Shown: piece by piece, positions 32,433-43,211 of the stretch | Layout: each line of letters begins with the position of its first letter | How positions within the stretch are numbered: position 1 is the stretch's first letter | Origin: Trichosporon coremiiforme | Taxonomy: Eukaryota > Basidiomycota > Tremellomycetes > Trichosporonales > Trichosporonaceae | DNA length: 64,000 nt | Direction: 5' to 3' | Assembly: GCA_039545355.1 (NCBI GenBank) | Contig: BCJJ01000006.1 | Location: 1-64,000 of the forward strand | Notes under the pieces: generated by a model | Databases searched by the model: none | The model's input: the letters and a program-made list of their open reading frames with translations, nothing else | What the model was told of the DNA's origin: nothing | Translations under genes and position numbers: made by a program

Positions 32433-33521
32433 TCACCACAGGGGCATGCGGGTCGGGTTGTCCCAGTCGATGTTGGACTCGTGGCACTCCTGGCGGGGGC
32501 GGGCGGTGCCGAAGAGCGTGTCCCAGACGCGGGACTGCTTGCCATAATTGGATGACTTGCGGTATCCGTGGCGGTGGTGGAGGTCGTGGTCCTCGAGGGC
32601 GAGTTCGAGGCCGAGGAAGTCGAGTACCCAGTACAGTGTACTTGCCGCTGTCGCGTGGACGCGCAGGCCAGAGTGGCCCATGACCTCGGTGTAGATGATG
32701 AACTGCTGGCACATCCACCAGTCGTAGAAGCCCATGTTGAAGCCGAGCGCCTGCATCGTGAACCACGTCATGAAGGGGACGCCGACCATGTCGCCGACCT
32801 CCTGCGCGTCGTCGGCGTAAGCGGTGAGAGTCGAGTTCGGGTGCTTGGTCAGGTGGTGCGTGCGGTGGTACTGCCACAGGCCGTTGACGTCGTGCATCAT
32901 GCGGTGGTAGACGTAGAACCAGAAGTCAAGGACGACGCCGTAAACGCCAATCTCAAAGTAGGTCGTCACCCACCACATGGGATCGACCATGACCTTGAGC
33001 GGAGACACGTCACGGTTGTACGTGAGGTAGGTGAAAAGGGCGATGCGGCCAGCGACCGTCTTGAAGAGGGACCAGAAGACCCTTCCGATCCCGACGTCGG
33101 GCACGCCGTCGCGCGGGTGCTCGCCGTCAAGGTATCCGTACTTGTACCCGACGCGGCGGATCATGTGGACCTCGTGCACGAGCACGAAGATGTAGACGTG
33201 CGTGTACAGCAAAGCGATGCCGACGGGGTGCATCGGGCCCCAGAAGTGCTGGTACGCCTGCTGCAGGGCAAAACCGAACCACGAAAACGTCAGGATCCAG
33301 ATGTGCTGCGTCCACTGCGGCATGTGCGGCACCTTGGCGTCCTTGGGGAACACGGGCGGCTCGACACCCGGCGTCAAGGGGTACACGTCCAGCACGTGCA
33401 TGAACCAGTGGTACGTGTTCCATTGCGCCTTGTTCCACCACGGCCACGTCATGCGCACACTGTCCTTGTTGAACTCCTTCGGCTTCGCCACTGTGCCGAT
33501 CTGGGCCCTGGTCGCGTACAT
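32433..33521 (-). CDS. Fatty acid hydroxylase / sterol desaturase superfamily protein
   Basis: A single exon encodes 362 residues. Several membrane helices surround the di-iron histidine boxes HRMMHD, HRTHHLTKH and EDHDLHHRHGYR, the pattern of the C-4 methylsterol oxidase and fatty acid hydroxylase superfamily. It would act in the ER membrane, using oxygen to hydroxylate or desaturate a lipid. The final segment (SRVWDTLFGTARPR) is the usual family ending. The substrate class cannot be fixed. A poly-A run just downstream (about 32389-32404) lies in the 3' flank. Confidence 0.9.
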   Translation of the reverse strand: MYATRAQIGTVAKPKEFNKDSVRMTWPWWNKAQWNTYHWFMHVLDVYPLTPGVEPPVFPKDAKVPHMPQWTQHIWILTFSWFGFALQQAYQHFWGPMHPVGIALLYTHVYIFVLVHEVHMIRRVGYKYGYLDGEHPRDGVPDVGIGRVFWSLFKTVAGRIALFTYLTYNRDVSPLKVMVDPMWWVTTYFEIGVYGVVLDFWFYVYHRMMHDVNGLWQYHRTHHLTKHPNSTLTAYADDAQEVGDMVGVPFMTWFTMQALGFNMGFYDWWMCQQFIIYTEVMGHSGLRVHATAASTLYWVLDFLGLELALEDHDLHHRHGYRKSSNYGKQSRVWDTLFGTARPRQECHESNIDWDNPTRMPLW

Positions 33522-34239
33522 GGTGGTGAACGTTACTCGTTGTGTCGGCTCGGCTCGGGGGGAAGTGTGTGGTGCGTCACAAGAAACTACGGAAGAGCAA
33601 AGAAGAAAAGAGGAGGAGGGTTGAGGGAACTTTTGTCAAAGGAGCATGCACGCGCTTCAGATATATACCGGACGTCGCAGAATCTGCAGTAAGCAAGGCA
33701 AAGCAAGCATGGGGTTTAGGACGATAGGACGATAGTTTAGTGCGTTTGGTCACGGGTCCCCCGGATCCCGGCAATGCCCCGCATCGATGGCGCCGATGCA
33801 AGCAGCAGTGTTACGGAACGTGTAGTCGGAGGAATGGATGCTGTGGTTCGGGTGGGTGTATGCTGTGGGAGCTGGGGGGGGGGAGTGGGTGGTGCTATGG
33901 TGCTATGGTGCTGTGTGGTGCTTGGTGGTATGGAGAGAGACAGAGCGATGCACAGAGTAATGTCAGTGTTGGTGCCAGTGTTACTTGGTTGGAGGCAGGA
34001 GAGTGGTGCTAAAGAGGACTAAAGGGGAGCGTAGTCGGGTTTAGTGTCGGTTGGGCTCGCTCATTTGGGCTGTTCGGCATACAGCATACGGCACACCCTC
34101 TGACGCTCTCAAGTGTTTGGGCTGCTGCGCGCATTATCCATTATGAGGCATACCGGCCGGTTATGGATGTGGTGGTCAGTGCTTGGTCAGTGCCGTCAGT
34201 CGCATGATCGAAGACGGAAGCCTGATGTCGCGCGGTATG

Positions 34240-34266
34240 TATGCTGCTGCTGCTGCTGCTGCTGTG
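34240..34266 (+). repeat. (CTG)n microsatellite
   Basis: About eight TGC/CTG units in a row lie inside a non-coding 1.5-kb stretch (33522-35032) that otherwise holds GGTGCTATGGT-type short repeats near 33890 and no supported gene. Confidence 0.85.
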
Positions 34267-34918
34267 CACGGTGTCGGGTGAGTGCAACCGGGCAACAATG
34301 GGGGAGTGCACTGCGATGACATTCTTAAGTTGCATGCTTGCAAGACGGCCGCGACGGTCTCCGGGATTGGGGATTGGGGCTGGCCGACGGCAAGAGTGCT
34401 CGGCGTGGAGTTGTGGACGGCTGGGAGAGCAGCGTAGGTCGACTATGGTGTTGATGATGGTGTTGATGCTGACGCGATTGTTGAGACACGATCGGATCGG
34501 GAGGGTCATCTGTGGCCGTGTCTCGTGACGTCGCTGCACGTGGTGCGCGCCGCCCATGGGGTCCCACGGACAACACTCGCCGTGTGTCCCGGCTACTTCG
34601 GCATTCTTCCGGTCCGTCAACCCGTGACTCCCCTGACTCGCGTCGAGTGAACAACAAGTAGTCGATGGTGGGTGATGGATGCATAACGCGGCCATGGCCG
34701 AGAGTACACGCGACACGGTCGTCGCGCGCGTCGCTGTCATCATGTTCGAGTAAGCTTTCCAAGCCGTGCGCTACCATGTCCTTGGTGCCCTTCGGCACAG
34801 CTTCGGTAGCCTTCTCGCTCCCCCGCTCCCGGTTCAGACGGTTCAGACGGTTCAGACCGGTTCGGCTTGACGCTTCTTATCATGGGTGATCATTGGACCC
34901 CAGCCTCCGATTGAACCT

Positions 34919-34924
34919 TATATA
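34919..34924 (+). promoter_or_regulatory. TATA box of the SDR gene
   Basis: TATATA lies about 110 bp upstream of the chosen ATG at 35033. A long pyrimidine-rich leader (CCTCC/TTCTCC) lies between, as is usual for strongly expressed genes in these yeasts. Confidence 0.55.
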
Positions 34925-35032
34925 CACCATCCCGCCCCTCTTTCTGACGCGACATTTCCCCTCCTCACATCCTTCCATCCTCATCCTCTTCTGTACCACC
35001 CTTACCCTCCTTCTCCCCATCCATCGCCCACC

Positions 35033-36109
35033 ATGAACGCTCTCTACACCGTCTCCGGCTCGCCCGTCGCAAAGCTCGTCGAGGCTCTCAAGGAGTACAT
35101 CGTCCTCAACCCTGCCGTCTCTGGCGCCCTCCTCCTCCTCCTCGCCGGCAAGGGCCCCGTGGCCCTCCGCGAGAAGCTCCACGAGGTCCTCGCCCACCTC
35201 CCTTACGACGAGTCGACCATCAAGGCCGCCCTGCAGATCCTCTTCGGTGTCGGCCTCGTGCGCAACATCAACTCCAAGCTCTCCGAGCTCGCGCAGAACA
35301 ACTGGCGCTGGGGACCCGCCCCCGGCTGGAACTGGCCCAAGGAGATTGCAATCGTGACTGGCGGTTCTAGCGGGATCGGCCTGGGCGTTGTCGAGCGCTT
35401 CGCCGCCAAGGGCATCAAGGTCGCGGTCCTCGACGTTCAGGACTTCCCCAAGGCCAAGCTCGCGCCCAACGTCAAGTTCTACAAGACGGACATCACCGAT
35501 CCCGCCGCGCTCAAGCAGTCGGCGGACCAGGTGCGCCGCGACTTTGGCGAGCCGACCATCCTCATCAACAACGCCGGTATCACCCGCCCCAGCACCATCC
35601 TCGACATGAGCGACGAGTTCCTCAACAAGATCTTCAAGGTCAACACGATCTGCCACTGGACCACTGTCAAAGAGTTCCTCCCCGCCATGGTCAAGCGCAA
35701 CCACGGCCACATCGTGACCATTGCGTCTGTCGCGTCCTTTGTCGCCCTTCCCGGCGGCGCGGACTACAGTTCGACCAAGGCGTCGGCCCTCGCGTTCCAC
35801 GAGGCCCTCGGCACCGAGATCAAGTTCGCCTACAAGGCGCCCAACGTGCTGACTTCGATCATTCACCCCAACTTTGTCAACACCCCTCTCATCGCCGACT
35901 TCAAGCACGTCCTCGAGAAGGGCGGCATTTCCTTCCTCACGACCGACCGCGTCGCCGACGACATTGTCAACCAGGTCTACAAGCGCAAGTCGGACCAGGT
36001 CATCATTCCCGGCTCGTCGACCTTCCTGTCCACGCTCCGCTCCTGGTCCAACTGGCTCCAGATCCTCATCCGCTCCGCCGCCGCCAAGGGCCTTAGCGAG
36101 CGCTCCTGA
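35033..36109 (+). CDS. Short-chain dehydrogenase/reductase (retinol-dehydrogenase-like)
   Basis: A single exon of 358 residues. The start at 35033 is preferred because the longer frame covers a pyrimidine leader and the TATA box. An N-terminal membrane-like segment (ALLLLLAG) precedes the Rossmann domain: TGGSSGIG at 109-116, NNAG at 179-182, Ser at about 232, and the catalytic pair Y245/K249 (YSSTK). The pattern fits SDR16C-type lipid-droplet or ER reductases that act on lipid alcohols and aldehydes with NADP(H). The strict use of C-ending codons suggests high expression. Confidence 0.9.
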   Translation: MNALYTVSGSPVAKLVEALKEYIVLNPAVSGALLLLLAGKGPVALREKLHEVLAHLPYDESTIKAALQILFGVGLVRNINSKLSELAQNNWRWGPAPGWNWPKEIAIVTGGSSGIGLGVVERFAAKGIKVAVLDVQDFPKAKLAPNVKFYKTDITDPAALKQSADQVRRDFGEPTILINNAGITRPSTILDMSDEFLNKIFKVNTICHWTTVKEFLPAMVKRNHGHIVTIASVASFVALPGGADYSSTKASALAFHEALGTEIKFAYKAPNVLTSIIHPNFVNTPLIADFKHVLEKGGISFLTTDRVADDIVNQVYKRKSDQVIIPGSSTFLSTLRSWSNWLQILIRSAAAKGLSERS

Positions 36110-36304
36110 GCGAAGCCAGCGGAGCGAGTGCGTAGCGCCAAGCGTGAAACCTAAACGCCCAGCGCGAAGCAGACCGCCACGCGCCCCGATCTCGAGAAGC
36201 ATCCAAGATCTGGATCTGATCTGATTTCAGCCCCGCTCGTCCGTATTGCAGTCCGTCCTTCGTATTTCAGATTCCATCTTCGTCGAAAAAGTATAGCGCC
36301 TCTA

Positions 36305-36335
36305 GTCGTAAGTCGTAAGTCGTAAGTCGTAAGTC
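36305..36335. repeat. Tandem 8-mer repeat
   Basis: Four direct copies of AAGTCGT(A) lie in the 3' flank of the SDR gene. Confidence 0.85.
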
Positions 36336-36519
36336 GGTATCCCATGTGCATAGATTCTGTAGATGATACCAGATACCATGCATGTCATTAGTAGTAGTAC
36401 AACTGAGCGTGCAATCGCTCGTGCTTCGCTATCCGTGTGGCCCAACGAGGTAGTTTTCGAATTGACCATCGAACCCTCCGGCTTAGCTCGCCAGCCTAGC
36501 GGCCGACTCGCCTAGCACG

Positions 36520-38188
36520 CTAGCGGGTGTAGAAGAACCAGTCGACGTACTCCCCGTTGTCCTCGAGCTCCTTCTTCTCCTCGGGCGTCCAGGGGTGGGG
36601 GCGCGCGGCGTTGCGGGCGGCCTTCTTCTTGTTGGCGAATCCAGCGTAGAACCACCAGAACACGCCCGTGAGCGCGAGCAGGACCGAGAAGCCGATACAC
36701 ACGCAGTGGCCCTTGACGAAGCGCGGGCCGTCTTCCTTCGGGTACAGGAAGGAGGAGGCGACGCCTCCGCTGTTGCCGCTGCACACGAGGATGCCCGTGG
36801 CCACGGACTTTTTCAGGCTGCCGCCGAAATTGTTGCTGCCCCACGCGACAATGATGGGGAACGCGGGGTAGATGCCGCATGCGCCGAGGAAGAGGGCAAA
36901 GTAGGACACTCCCGTGCTGATGTTGGCCAGCAGCAGGCCGTACCCGACCGCACCGACTATGCCGAGCCCAATAATGAACGGCGCGCGGACCTTGCACCGG
37001 TCGCTGGCCCAGCCCATGAAGATCGTGACGATACTGGCGGCAACGTAGGGGGGCACGCTCATGAGCTGTGCGCTAGCGGCCTCGTACCCGAGATCGCGAA
37101 TGATGGTCGGCGAGAAGAGACTGAAGCAGTACAGGGGCACGACGGCGGAGAAGAAGGCGAGGCCGAAGAAGTAGCTCTTCCAGTCGAGGAAGGCGTCGCG
37201 GATGAACTTGGTCTTGTACTCGCCGGAACACCCGTCCGTGTCGAGCTTCAAACGCTCGGTCAGCGCCGTCCGCTCGGCGGGGGAGAGGAACCGCGCCGTG
37301 TCAGGATAATCGTGCATCGTCCAGAAGGACGCGAATGCGATGAGCACAGTCGCAATGCCCTCGAGGATGAAGATCCAGCGCCAGCCCTCGTGGCCTCCCA
37401 CGCCGTCCATGAGGTTGATCAGGCGCGCGAGCAATCCGCCAAACGCGCCGGCAACCGTGGCGGCCGAGAAGAAGACGGCGACGCGGAGCGAGATCTCGAA
37501 CCGCCTGTACCACTGCGAGAGGAAGAAGGCGATGCCCGGGAACAGGCCCGCTTCAGCGACGCCGAGGATGATGCGCGCGGCCAAGAGTCCCGCAAAGTTT
37601 TGCACGAAGCCCATTCCAATCATGACCGCGCCCCACGCAATCATGATGATCGGGATCCACATCGAGGGCCGCCACGCCTTCATCACCATGTTGGAGGGCA
37701 CTTCGAAGAGCACGTAGAAGACGAAGAAACAGGCCAAACAGGCCGCGTACTGTGTCGATGTCAGGCCGAGATCAGTAGACAGGCCGAAGAGGTTTGCGTT
37801 GCCGATGTTTGTCCGGTCCAAAAAGGAGAGAAGGTACAGGAGGGACACCCAAGGGATGATCCGGAGGTCGCTGAAGTTAGCGGTGGTCTAGCGGGGACCA
37901 GATAGATGTTCAAGCGAGACACTCGAACGCGGACATTGACACCGGGGTGCCACTGCCACATGCCGATCTGTTCCATGATCGCCATGAGTGTGCAGTATCA
38001 AGTCTCATATCACACTATCACACTCGCTCGTTCCGCCCGCACGCTGGTGCCACTCACACTTTGCGCAGCACCTTGCGCATGTTGATGACGGTCGACTCGG
38101 GGTCGAACACGCCCTCGTCGACGCTGTCGCTCAGCTTCTCATCGTATCGGACATCGGGCTTCTCGTCCACGGAGGGATAGTGGGACAT
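36520..38188 (-). CDS. MFS anion:cation symporter (Dal5/Tna1-type permease)
   Basis: Exons 38188-38058 and 37870-36520, with a 187-nt intron beginning GTGAGT and ending CTAACTTCAG; 493 residues. A charged 40-residue N-terminus precedes helix 1 (LYLLSFLDRTNIGNAN, the ACS-family signature); 12 helices follow, with the family motif ILGVAEAGLFPGIAFFLSQWY. Relatives import allantoate, nicotinate, pantothenate, biotin or small carboxylates with protons. The intron is five times the local norm; a missed tiny exon is not excluded, though the frame closes exactly without one. Confidence 0.88.
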
Positions 38189-38267
38189 TGTTGACGTGAT
38201 CCCTGTCGGGCGGTAGTCGAGGAGATGGGGAGGGGAAGAGATGGTCCGCGAAATGTTGGAGCTAGCT

Positions 38268-38273
38268 TATATA
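38268..38273 (-). promoter_or_regulatory. TATA box of the Dal5-type permease gene
   Basis: TATATA lies 80 bp upstream of the start codon at 38188. Confidence 0.5.
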
Positions 38274-40200
38274 CGCCGATCGTGCTAGCATGGGCTCCCG
38301 CTGGGCTCCCGCTGACTGATGAGAGCTGAACTGCGGGGCCGGCATGATGACGCGCCGACCCCCTGCCGAAGTGCCCACGCTGGAGCCTACACTGGAGCCC
38401 ACACTGGAGTCAGCCCACAACAACAGCAGCCGCGGAGGCGAAGCACGCGACAGCTATTCCTTATCGCGCACTTTATTGGGTCTAGAAGCTCGCCTCGTCG
38501 TTCAGGTACGGTGTCCGAGTGGGGGGAACAGCGCCTCGAGACACCGGGACCGCCGGGACTGGGACACGGCAGCGGGCGTCTGGCGTCTCTCCACATCTAT
38601 CAGTCAGCTGGAATCTCCTGTTTGGTGTGCAGGGTGGGTCTGGGGTATGCGACGGGGTCCCAGCAAACAGGAACAGAGCTGCCCCAGGCACCCCGGACTC
38701 CTCGGACCGGCACTTGCTCTTCCATCCGTCCCTGGATAATGGAGGTTTGATATCAGAAGCACGTGTGGTCCTGCCGAGATATGCGCCAGGACAGAGGAGC
38801 GGATGCCGCCGCCTGGCCCCTCATGGTGCTCGCGGCTCGCCGACTCGGCAATACGGAGAACTGGCGAGAACATCGGGTCCGACAGGTGGAAGACAGCCCG
38901 GGTCGGGCGCCAGAAGTGCAGGTCGCATGCCCCATCGACGCGACGCCAGAAAGAAAGTCTTGGCATACGACATGGCCCTGCGCGGCCGTGCTGCAATCTC
39001 GTGTTGCTCGCGCTTGCCCACCTGCGGCTATCAGCCTGGAAATACCGGTATGCCGGAGCCCACGCTGGAGGGCAGGCTGGGAGCGGGTGCCGCCGGCTGG
39101 ACGCGGCTAAGCGTGGGGTTAATCCCCGTACTCGGGGGTAAGTTGCCGCACACGATCTCGACCGATCCATCTCGACCGATCCACCACCCGACACCACAAG
39201 CCGACACCCAAGCCAGCAACCTTGTCACGCCTCTTCCACCTGATACGACGCCACGACAGAGGCCTAGCAGATACCCCCAAGGGCCCAGGTGGGAGGAGCG
39301 AAGGAAAGAGTATCAGTGCGGGGTGGAGTCAGTACCAGTACCGTGCATATGAGCGCCTGGCTAACGCCTCTGAATGTCTGATCGCTGCCTGGTGGGGTGT
39401 GCCCCATCCCTCGCTTCGAACTGGAGGGGAGCGTGGGACAGGCATCGGCTGGAACTGAACGCTCTTTAGACGATGCGCTCTGCTACTGGGAGCGGGTAAA
39501 GCAGTAGTGGGCCGTGGCGTGCGGCCGCTGACGCGAGTTAGACGACGCCGGAAGTTAGGAACGCGGCTGGCGTGATTGATGGTGGAGCTGGCGAACTGGA
39601 GATGGCAAAACCGAGGGTCCGGCGCTCCCACGAAATCACTTCTCATCCTATCAGCACTACATCGTGGAGGCTGCGTCAATTACACGTATTTAAGCGGACC
39701 AACTTTTCCGACGTGTAACGGCTTTTCGCACGTGGGTGCCTGCGAGTCGCTGTCGTTCCCGCCGGACTTGGACCCCTCCAATTCCAGCAGCAATGTCAGG
39801 TTGTGGAAAACACTCCGCTCCGCACCAGGTTTCCGTATCCACTCGCCTGATGACCACTCACAAGCCCGCAACCTGGCAAGCTCGACATGAGCCTGTCAGG
39901 GGCCAGAACACGAGCCAAAGATAGACATTACCGAGCCAACAAACCTCCGCAGACGAACCCGAGATCTGGGGATCCCTGGGCACATCCTTGCTCCCGCCGG
40001 GGGCAAGCGGGGTAGCTGGGAAGGACCCCGCAGCGGCTGGGGACGCAGCAGAAGTGGACACTGCTTGACTCATGGCCGCGCTCGCCGACTCCGATCCATC
40101 ATCCTTTTGACGAGTCCGAGACTTATCGGCCCCGCTGACGTCTGCAAACGCTTTATAAGATACAGGCAAGGACAGCCGATACTCACTACATCCTAACATT
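38274..40200. other. Two-kilobase spacer between divergent permease genes
   Basis: No supported coding region. A short imperfect direct repeat (CACTGGAGC-type, three copies) lies near 38390-38410. This is the shared regulatory space of two divergently transcribed ACS-family transporters (36520-38188 minus, 40201-41700 plus). Confidence 0.45.
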
Positions 40201-41700
40201 ATGACCGTCACACTCACCGAGAAGGACGAGGTCTGGCACGATGACGTTGCGGACGTGAAGGAGCTCGACGACGGCGTCGACCGTCACCTTGCCGTCCACG
40301 AGCGGCCCGAGCTCTCTGGGCTCAGCGAGGTCGAGCTCGCAGCCCTCGACAAGCGAACGACGCGCAAGATCGACATCCTCCTGATGCCCGGTCTCATCCT
40401 CCTGTTCCTCCTCAATTATATCGACCGTTCAAACATCGCCGTCGCCAAAGTCGCCGGGATCGACAAGACGCTCGGCCTCACGACGACACAGTACAACACG
40501 TGCGTCTCCGTCATGTACGCGGGCTACGTTGCCTTCCAGGTCCCGTCCAACATGGTCGCATCGCGCGTCAAGTACCCCGGCCTCTACATCTGCACGATGT
40601 GTGCGGTCTGGGGCATTGTTGCCGGCTGCCACGGCGCGGTGCAGAGCTACGGCGGGCTGGCAGCCTGCCGCGCCGTGCTCGGCATAGTCGAGGCGGCGTT
40701 CTACCCCGGTGCACTGTACATGATTTCAATCTTCTACACGCGCGAGCAGATGGCGCTCCGCGGCGCTATCCTCTGGGCCGGCTCGCAGCTCGGTAACGCG
40801 TTCTCTGGACTCATCGCCGTGCCGATCATCACGCTGAATGGGCGGTATGGGCTTGAGGGCTGGCGCTGGCTGTTCATCGTCGAGGGCGTGCTCACCGTCG
40901 GGTGCGCGCTCGTCGTCATGTCCTACGTCCCCAACCGGCCCGAGACGTGTCGCTGGCTCACACCGACCGAGCGCGCTCGCCTGCTCTACCGCCTCGAGGC
41001 GAACCGGGGCACCCAGGACGGCACGTCCGAGGTCGGCAACTGGGTCGCGCTCAAGCTGGCGCTGACAGACCCGAAGGCGTGGATGCTCGTCCTCATTAAT
41101 CAGTTCAACTTCATCGCGGCCAGTGTCACACTGTTCTTCCCCGTCGTTGTGGGAACGCTCGGTTTCTCGCGAACCATCACCCTCGTCTGCACCGCGCCCC
41201 CGTACCTCCTCGCCGTCGTCGTCATGACCTTCAACGGCTGGCACTCGGACAAGCGCCGCGAGCGCAGCTTCCACATCGTCATCCCGTTCCTCTTCACGAT
41301 TGCGGCCAACACGATCGCAATCGCGACGCTGAACACGGGCGCGCGCTACTTCGCCATGTGTCTCATGCCTGCGTCGTTCTACTCGGCCTCCACAATCGGC
41401 TACTCCTGGATCGGCATCAACATCACCGGTCCCGCGATTAAGCGCTCCATCATCTTTGCACTCGTGAACGCGTTCGGATCGACGACGTCCATCTGGACGC
41501 CGTACCTCTACTTCGCCCCGCCGCGGTACACCGCCGCGTTCGGCGTCATGCTCGCGGCGTCCGTCTGCCTGATTCTGACGACTCTGTTCTTCCGCCAGTA
41601 CCTGAAGCGCCAGAACGCCAAGCTCGACCGCGGAGAGGACACTGGCATCCACGGCCCGTCGCTCGTCCAGATTGAGGCGGGTTTCCGCTACCAGCTGTAG
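40201..41700 (+). CDS. MFS anion:cation symporter (Dal5/Tna1-type permease), second copy
   Basis: A single exon of 499 residues, unlike most neighbours. An acidic N-terminus of about 60 residues precedes LFLLNYIDRSNIAVAKVAG (the ACS-family helix 1 signature), then IVEAAFYPGALYMISIFY and 12 helices. It likely imports a small organic anion or vitamin with protons. It is only distantly similar to the permease at 36520, so a recent tandem duplication is unlikely. Confidence 0.9.
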   Translation: MTVTLTEKDEVWHDDVADVKELDDGVDRHLAVHERPELSGLSEVELAALDKRTTRKIDILLMPGLILLFLLNYIDRSNIAVAKVAGIDKTLGLTTTQYNTCVSVMYAGYVAFQVPSNMVASRVKYPGLYICTMCAVWGIVAGCHGAVQSYGGLAACRAVLGIVEAAFYPGALYMISIFYTREQMALRGAILWAGSQLGNAFSGLIAVPIITLNGRYGLEGWRWLFIVEGVLTVGCALVVMSYVPNRPETCRWLTPTERARLLYRLEANRGTQDGTSEVGNWVALKLALTDPKAWMLVLINQFNFIAASVTLFFPVVVGTLGFSRTITLVCTAPPYLLAVVVMTFNGWHSDKRRERSFHIVIPFLFTIAANTIAIATLNTGARYFAMCLMPASFYSASTIGYSWIGINITGPAIKRSIIFALVNAFGSTTSIWTPYLYFAPPRYTAAFGVMLAASVCLILTTLFFRQYLKRQNAKLDRGEDTGIHGPSLVQIEAGFRYQL

Positions 41701-41822
41701 TCGGTGGGCCGAGAGAGAAGTGGGAGACTGGGATTCAATCAGTATCGTGTAAACTATATGCATCGAAGGTATTATGGTTACTGTTCTTGTACTTCTGAAC
41801 ATTTCCGTCCTCACTGCTTCAG

Positions 41823-43211
41823 CTAGCGGCCGAGGCCGAAGAGCTGCTCCGACTTGCGCGCCCGGAGGAGCTGCTGCCCAAAGTGCCCGATCTGCGCCTC
41901 GGGCAGGCGGCGGACCTTGATCTTCTCGTCGCCGGTGTAGTCCCACCCGCCGTCGCGGTAGCTCCAGTGCCGGAGGGCGGGAGCGTCGTATGTGCCCTTG
42001 TCGTTTAGGCCGAGGCCCTCAGCCGCAATCCTCACTCTCACGCTCGGGTGGATCGACTCGTTCGTCGTGTTCAGATACGTCTCTTTCGGCTGCAGGGTCA
42101 CAGGGTCGACCTGGTGGTACGTCCCCGGCGTGCGCGTTTGCTGGCCAGCAAACTTGTACACGAAGTTCTTGCTGCCCGTGATTGCGCCCAGGGCCCAGGG
42201 ACGCACGGGCTTAAACTGCTCGTAGATCTCGCGGCTCGCCCAGCGTTTCTCGACGGGGTGCTTGCGATACCAGTCCTCGATCTTGCCGATGTAATGCGCC
42301 ACGGCCTCCGGGTCGAACTCGACGCCGACGCTAGCGAGCTGGTCCATCATCCACGCCAACGTGATGTCCGCCATGCCCTGGTCGGGCTTGCCGCCGCCGA
42401 TGTTGCTGTGGTCCCCGGGGAACCAGCACTGGCGCAGGTCCGTCTTGTTGTTGTCGCCGAGCTCCCAGACGGCGGGCGCGAACGGTGGGCGGACTTCGTC
42501 CAGCGCCAGCGCCTGAAATGCGTGCAGCATGCTCGGCGCGAGACTCGTGTCGAAGAACTGGTACCACTTGGCCGACGGCTGGAGGTGAAGCTTGGTCATG
42601 AGCGCGGTCTGGGGAATGCCGAGGGAGCCGACCGTGTCCCACACCGCGATCGATTTCACGGGCACGTCGGGCCGTGTGAGGCCGAGCTCGGCGAGCTTCT
42701 GCCGGTAAAGGGGCGCGGCGAGGGGACCCGTCGGCTTGTCGGGGAAGGGGCGGTTGGGGAAGGGGTCCTTGTAAGACGGCTTGTTCCAGCTCTCCATGTC
42801 CTCGAAGATGGGGTAGAAGTCCTCCATGCCCTCTCGCGTGAGCAGGCCGATCTGGCCGATGAGTCCCGCGACTGAGCGCGCCGTGAACGCGCCGCGCGAG
42901 AAACCAACTAGGATAATGTCGTCGCCGGGCATGTAGTTCTGCGCGATGAAGTAGTACGCGTCGCGCACGCGCTCGGCGATACCCACTCCGAACGCGCCGC
43001 CGAGTAACGTGTCCACCGTGTTGGAGCCGGTGCCAACGCCGCTCTGATAGTTGACGATCTGGACGCTGCCGTCGTCACACGCAAGGGAGAACAGGCGCGA
43101 GATCCGCGTCACGTTCGAAGGGGACGCGTCCTCGCTATCCGCATCGTTCCACGTCCCGTCGCAGCAGATGATGAGGCGCTTGTGCACTGAAGGTGTCGCG
43201 GTCGCGGTCAT
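41823..43211 (-). CDS. DUF2235 alpha/beta-hydrolase (Tle1-like phospholipase fold)
   Basis: A single exon of 462 residues. It starts with KRLIICCDGTWND, the opening of DUF2235 proteins. The nucleophile elbow is GFSRGAF with Ser about 105, followed by VWDTVGSLGIP and the WFPGDHSNIGGG stretch, which carries candidate acid and base residues. DUF2235 is the catalytic fold of bacterial Tle1 phospholipases and is widespread as a standalone cytosolic protein in fungi, where its substrate is unknown. No signal peptide or membrane helix is seen. The gene converges with the permease at 40201, with a 122-bp gap. Confidence 0.9.
   Translation of the reverse strand: MTATATPSVHKRLIICCDGTWNDADSEDASPSNVTRISRLFSLACDDGSVQIVNYQSGVGTGSNTVDTLLGGAFGVGIAERVRDAYYFIAQNYMPGDDIILVGFSRGAFTARSVAGLIGQIGLLTREGMEDFYPIFEDMESWNKPSYKDPFPNRPFPDKPTGPLAAPLYRQKLAELGLTRPDVPVKSIAVWDTVGSLGIPQTALMTKLHLQPSAKWYQFFDTSLAPSMLHAFQALALDEVRPPFAPAVWELGDNNKTDLRQCWFPGDHSNIGGGKPDQGMADITLAWMMDQLASVGVEFDPEAVAHYIGKIEDWYRKHPVEKRWASREIYEQFKPVRPWALGAITGSKNFVYKFAGQQTRTPGTYHQVDPVTLQPKETYLNTTNESIHPSVRVRIAAEGLGLNDKGTYDAPALRHWSYRDGGWDYTGDEKIKVRRLPEAQIGHFGQQLLRARKSEQLFGLGR

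Noticed and set aside
32568..33692. 374-codon plus-strand ORF
   Set aside because: It is the antisense of the fatty acid hydroxylase gene; its composition (Val/Glu/His/Asp repeats) is a by-product of GC-rich codon choice on the other strand.
34880..36202. 440-codon minus-strand ORF
   Set aside because: Antisense of the SDR gene; Gly/Glu/Val-rich with no domain.
36595..37905. 436-codon plus-strand ORF
   Set aside because: Antisense shadow of the Dal5-type permease, which has full family motifs.
40726..41946. 406-codon minus-strand ORF
   Set aside because: Antisense of the second ACS permease, reading into the DUF2235 3' end; no domain.
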